A stretch of 8,706 nt of DNA from Methylophaga sp. (GTDB lineage Bacteria; Pseudomonadota; Gammaproteobacteria; Nitrosococcales; Methylophagaceae). The stretch's first letter is position 1, and the number at the start of each line of letters is the position of its first letter. The DNA lies in contig SKGV01000014.1 in the NCBI GenBank assembly GCA_007117275.1, positions 1 through 8,706 of the forward strand. Direction: 5' to 3'. A program made the translations under genes and the position numbers. Below are positions 7,003-8,706 of the stretch, one piece after another. The notes beneath the pieces were generated by a model, which worked only from the letters and a program-made list of their open reading frames with translations, was not told where the DNA came from and ran no database searches.

Positions 7003-7436
7003 TATTCAACGCCCTCCGTATTCAGACCCATGCTTCGCGCAGTACCAGCAATTGTTCTGACGGCAGCTTCCATATCAGCCGCTGACAGATCAGGCATTTT
7101 TGTCTGAGCAATTTCTTCAAGCTGCGCACGTGTCACGGTACCGACTTTTTCGGTATTCGGTCGAGGGCTACCGCTTTTCAAGCCCGCTGCTTTTTTCAGC
7201 AACACAGCCGCTGGCGGTGTTTTTGTGATGAAGGTGAAGCTTTTGTCGTTGTAGACTGAAATCACCACAGGAATCGGTAGACCTGCTTCCATGCTTTGTG
7301 TCTTAGCATTGAACGCTTTGCAAAATTCCATGATGTTCACACCATGCTGACCCAATGCTGGGCCGACAGGTGGGCTTGGGTTTGCCTGACCAGCCGCTAC
7401 TTGCAGCTTGATGTAGGCGGTAATCTTCTTAGCCAT
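7002..7436 (-). CDS. rplK: 50S ribosomal protein L11
   Basis: L11 binds the GTPase-associated centre of 23S rRNA at the base of the L10-L12 stalk; it takes part in factor-dependent GTP hydrolysis, in RelA activation, and in thiostrepton binding. The product has 144 residues (E. coli 142). The N-terminal domain contains the proline-rich block NPSPPVGPALGQHGVNIMEF (19-38), and the C-terminal RNA-binding domain contains NTEKVGTVTRAQLEEIAQTK and TIAGTARSMGL. Lys3 and Lys4 are present near the N-terminus, where PrmA methylates L11 in other bacteria. The ATG at 7434-7436 follows the SD AGGAG by seven bases. It is the first gene of the rplK-rplA pair, 77 bases after nusG, with a possible L1 target site in that leader. 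Confidence 0.99.
   Translation of the reverse strand: MAKKITAYIKLQVAAGQANPSPPVGPALGQHGVNIMEFCKAFNAKTQSMEAGLPIPVVISVYNDKSFTFITKTPPAAVLLKKAAGLKSGSPRPNTEKVGTVTRAQLEEIAQTKMPDLSAADMEAAVRTIAGTARSMGLNTEGVE
7012..7017 (-). promoter_or_regulatory. rplA ribosome binding site inside the rplK 3' end
   Basis: GGAGGG lies nine bases before the rplA ATG and within the last codons of rplK. Together with the one-base stop/start overlap it fixes the rplA start and indicates coupled translation of L11 and L1, expected in equal amounts. Confidence 0.8.
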
Positions 7437-7450
7437 TGTTTACTCCTGAT

Positions 7451-7475
7451 GGGTACAAGCGCTTCGCAGCTCCCC
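7451..7475 (-). promoter_or_regulatory. Candidate L1 repressor site in the rplK leader
   Basis: Upstream of the rplK SD the transcript reads GGGGAGC, then TGCGAAGC, then GCT, TGTA, CCC. It can fold as a GGG/CCC helix and an AGC/GCU helix joined by an asymmetric internal loop (TGTA on the 3' side). Two short helices around an asymmetric loop is the general architecture of known L1 binding sites in 23S rRNA and rplKA-type mRNAs. The location just before rplK fits. The helices are short, so this is a candidate only. Confidence 0.4.
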
Positions 7476-7485
7476 GGTTAATATC

Positions 7486-7499
7486 CCGGCAAATGCCGG
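7486..7499 (-). other. Short hairpin between nusG and rplK
   Basis: CCGGC and GCCGG form a perfect 5-bp stem around the loop ATTT, 14 bases past the nusG stop. It is followed by GATATTAACC, not by a U-tract, so it is not a standard terminator. It may be a 3'-end protector or a processing point between the secE-nusG and rplKA parts of the transcript. Confidence 0.35.
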
Positions 7500-7513
7500 A
7501 TGAATCTCTCAGC

Positions 7514-8047
7514 CTAGCCTTTGGCGACTTGACTAAACTCCAGCTCCACCGGTGTTGAACGGCCAAAAATGACCACCTCAACACGCAGGCGACTTTTCTC
7601 GTAGTTTACTTCTTCAACCACGCCAGTGAAGTCGTTGAATGGGCCATCAGTCACACGCACTACCTCACCTGGCTCAAACAAAACTTTCGGACGAGGACTT
7701 TCAACACCCTCTTGAACACGTTGAAGAATTTGATTCGCTTCTTTTTCAGTAATCGGCGCGGGACGGTCTCCCGTACCTCCGATAAAGCGCAAAACCCTCG
7801 GCAGATCATTGACCACATGCCAGGTTTCGTCGTCCATCTCCATATTGACTAATACGTAGCCAGGGAAAAATTTGCGTTCACTCTTACGCTTTTGCCCTTC
7901 GCGCATCTCGACAACTTCTTCAGTCGGGACGAGGATATCGCCAAACTTGTCCTCTAGCCCCATTCGACTGACGCGTTCTTCCAAGGAGCGCTTAACCTGC
8001 GCTTCATACCCTGAATAAGCTTGTATTACATACCACCGTTTGCTCAT
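7514..8047 (-). CDS. nusG: Transcription termination/antitermination factor NusG
   Basis: NusG binds the polymerase clamp to suppress pausing and links it either to Rho or to ribosomal protein S10. The product has 177 residues (E. coli 181). The N-terminal NGN domain (about 1-115) begins MSKRWYVIQAYSGYEAQVKR and includes FFPGYVLVNMEM at 60-71 and LPRVLRFIGG. The C-terminal KOW domain (about 124-177) reads EPGEVVRVTDGPFNDFTGVV and ends IFGRSTPVELEFSQVAKG; Phe161 corresponds to the S10/Rho-contacting Phe165 of E. coli. The ATG at 8045-8047 has a modest SD (CAGGG) and lies 13 bases after the secE stop, so the two are cotranscribed. No insertion domain is present. The stop is TAG. Confidence 0.99.
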   Translation of the reverse strand: MSKRWYVIQAYSGYEAQVKRSLEERVSRMGLEDKFGDILVPTEEVVEMREGQKRKSERKFFPGYVLVNMEMDDETWHVVNDLPRVLRFIGGTGDRPAPITEKEANQILQRVQEGVESPRPKVLFEPGEVVRVTDGPFNDFTGVVEEVNYEKSRLRVEVVIFGRSTPVELEFSQVAKG

Positions 8048-8060
8048 GTCAAACCCTGTA

Positions 8061-8399
8061 TCAGAGAGTCAAGGAACGTACGCCCCAGCCCAGTAACGAA
8101 TCGACACCCCACAGCATAATGGCCACGATGATCACCATCACGATAACGATCAGTGTCGTTTGCAAAGTTTCCTGACGTGTCGGCCAGACCACTTTTCTCA
8201 CTTCGACTTGTGTATCGCCAAAATATGACAACACGTTGGCACCTGCAGCTGTGCGGGATGCAATATATACAGAAACCCCGGCAACCGCCAGCAATCCCAG
8301 TACGCGAAGCAATGTTGAATACTGTGAATAGGTATAAAACAAAGCAATCGCAGCCACCATTAAAGCAGCTGCGATTATCAGTTTGATGTTATCTGCCAT
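8061..8399 (-). CDS. secE: Protein translocase subunit SecE
   Basis: SecE is an inner-membrane protein that clamps around SecY in the SecYEG translocon. The product has 112 residues, shorter than the 127 of E. coli because the soluble N-terminal tail is only a few residues. Three membrane segments are visible, at about residues 5-23 (IKLIIAAALMVAAIALFY), 30-48 (LLRVLGLLAVAGVSVYIA) and 82-105 (TLIVIVMVIIVAIMLWGV). The conserved cytosolic amphipathic helix and hinge, VEVRKVVWPTRQETLQTT, sits before the third segment and is decisive for the call. The ATG at 8397-8399 has only a weak, distant SD-like GGATGA about ten bases upstream. It lies 36 bases after the tRNA-Trp 3' end, and its start codon can pair with that end. 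Confidence 0.97.
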   Translation of the reverse strand: MADNIKLIIAAALMVAAIALFYTYSQYSTLLRVLGLLAVAGVSVYIASRTAAGANVLSYFGDTQVEVRKVVWPTRQETLQTTLIVIVMVIIVAIMLWGVDSLLGWGVRSLTL

Positions 8400-8440
8400 T
8401 GTTTTGTTATGTCATCCATCGTGGGGAGAACAAAATGGCA
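8394..8440 (-). promoter_or_regulatory. Potential stem joining the tRNA-Trp 3' end to the secE start codon
   Basis: On the minus strand TGCCA-TTTTGTT (8440-8429, the tRNA 3' end plus trailer) can pair with AACAAAA (8408-8402) and TGGCA (8398-8394, secE ATG region), leaving a three-base bulge. This gives a 12-bp stem with a 20-base loop that holds the only SD-like sequence, GGATGA. The secE start codon lies in the stem. The complementarity is seen directly; the regulatory role is inferred. Confidence 0.45.
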
Positions 8441-8511
8441 GGCCAGGAGGGAATCGAACCCCCAACCTACGGTTTTGGAGACCGTCGCTCTGCCAATTGA
8501 GCTACTGGCCT
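8436..8511 (-). tRNA. trnW: tRNA-Trp (anticodon CCA)
   Basis: The 76-base minus-strand sequence folds as a full cloverleaf. The acceptor stem is AGGCCAG with CTGGCCT, the D stem is GCTC/GAGC, and the anticodon stem is ACGGT/ACCGT. The anticodon loop CTCCAAA gives anticodon CCA. The T stem is GGGGG/CCCTC (one G-U) with loop TTCGATT. Discriminator G and an encoded CCA tail follow. It decodes UGG. It lies between tuf and secE, as in many gammaproteobacteria, and is probably cut from the tuf-secE transcript by RNase P and 3' nucleases. Confidence 0.98.
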
Positions 8512-8532
8512 ATCATATGCCTTTTTGATCAG

Positions 8533-8557
8533 CCGGACGCCTTTGACAAGCGTCCGG
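8533..8557 (-). other. Strong hairpin between tuf and tRNA-Trp
   Basis: CCGGACGC and GCGTCCGG form a perfect 8-bp stem around a nine-base loop, 18 bases past the tuf stop. No U-tract follows on the minus strand (the next bases are CTGATCAAAAAGG), so it is not a canonical intrinsic terminator. It may stabilise the tuf mRNA 3' end after RNase P cuts at the tRNA, or cause partial termination. Confidence 0.5.
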
Positions 8558-8575
8558 AGGATACATTCCTAAAAA

Positions 8576-8706
8576 CTATTCGACGATTTTACTAACGACA
8601 CCGGCACCAACAGTGCGGCCGCCTTCACGAATAGCGAAACGCAAACCTTCTTCCATTGCAATTGGTGCAATCAGGGTTACGTCCATTTTGATGTTGTCAC
8701 CAGGCA
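8576..8706 (-). CDS. tuf: Elongation factor Tu (C-terminal part, runs off the window)
   Basis: EF-Tu delivers aminoacyl-tRNA to the ribosome as a GTP complex. Only the last 42 residues are in the window, with a TAG stop at 8576-8578. They read PGDNIKMDVTLIAPIAMEEG, then LRFAIREGGRTVGAGVVSKIVE, which is the end of the EF-Tu beta-barrel domain 3 and is among the most conserved bacterial protein sequences. The GTPase domain lies outside. Whether this is one of two tuf copies cannot be told here; its place beside trnW-secE-nusG matches the tufB position of other gammaproteobacteria. Confidence 0.97.
   Translation of the reverse strand, partial: PGDNIKMDVTLIAPIAMEEGLRFAIREGGRTVGAGVVSKIVE

Noticed and set aside
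7437..7513. Possible promoter for rplK between nusG and rplK
   Set aside because: GATATT and TATTAA resemble -10 boxes, but no -35 is found at the right distance; E. coli has a promoter here, but this sequence does not show one.
8512..8517. TATGAT, a good -10-like hexamer on the minus strand
   Set aside because: It ends at the first base of the mature tRNA, so transcription would start inside the tRNA, and no -35 match lies 16-18 bases upstream.
8383..8595. 70-codon plus-strand ORF overlapping the tRNA-Trp gene
   Set aside because: Most of its middle is the antisense of the tRNA (the RFWRP and SYWP stretches come from the tRNA arms). It also overlaps secE and the tuf spacer, and has no RBS or protein-like pattern.

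Overview
The window is a stretch of a bacterial core-gene cluster, all of it on the minus strand. Read in the direction of transcription (from high to low coordinates) the order is: 3' end of tuf, tRNA-Trp(CCA), secE, nusG, rplK, rplA, rplJ, rplL, rpoB and the 5' part of rpoC. This tuf-trnW-secE-nusG-rplKAJL-rpoBC order, with a RpoB of 1358 residues, an E. coli-like L10, L11 and NusG, and a CCA-encoding tRNA gene, points to a gammaproteobacterium outside the enteric group. The genus cannot be fixed from the sequence alone. Base composition is moderate and looks even along the window. There is no mobile element, CRISPR array, phage gene or accessory cargo.

Layout from the right edge: 8576-8706 is the EF-Tu C-terminus. 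8512-8575 is a spacer with one strong hairpin. 8436-8511 is tRNA-Trp. 8061-8399 is secE and 7514-8047 is nusG, 13 nt apart. 7437-7513 is the rplK leader, with a possible L1 target. 7002-7436 is rplK and 6310-7002 is rplA, whose start overlaps the rplK stop by one base. 6106-6309 is the rplJ leader, full of hairpins and probably the L10 autoregulatory region. 5578-6105 is rplJ (GTG start) and 5149-5523 is rplL. 4974-5148 is a spacer with a strong terminator-like hairpin. 897-4973 is rpoB, 834-896 is a short spacer, and 1-833 is rpoC. No gene-free stretch exceeds about 205 bases.

The genes supply translation elongation (EF-Tu, tRNA-Trp, and the L11/L10/L12 stalk and L1 stalk of the 50S subunit), transcription (beta and beta' subunits, NusG) and protein export (SecE). 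Control is probably mostly post-transcriptional: L1 feedback on rplKA, L10-L12 feedback on rplJL, and partial termination between rplL and rpoB so that ribosomal proteins outnumber polymerase subunits.

No undescribed system was found. The observations most worth checking are an 11-residue tandem repeat in the L12-binding tail of L10, which may add a third L12 dimer; a possible fold linking tRNA-Trp 3' processing to the secE start codon; a Shine-Dalgarno site held between inverted repeats, with a possible competing anti-SD in the rplJ leader; and an 11-bp duplication forming a hairpin over the rplJ stop codon.
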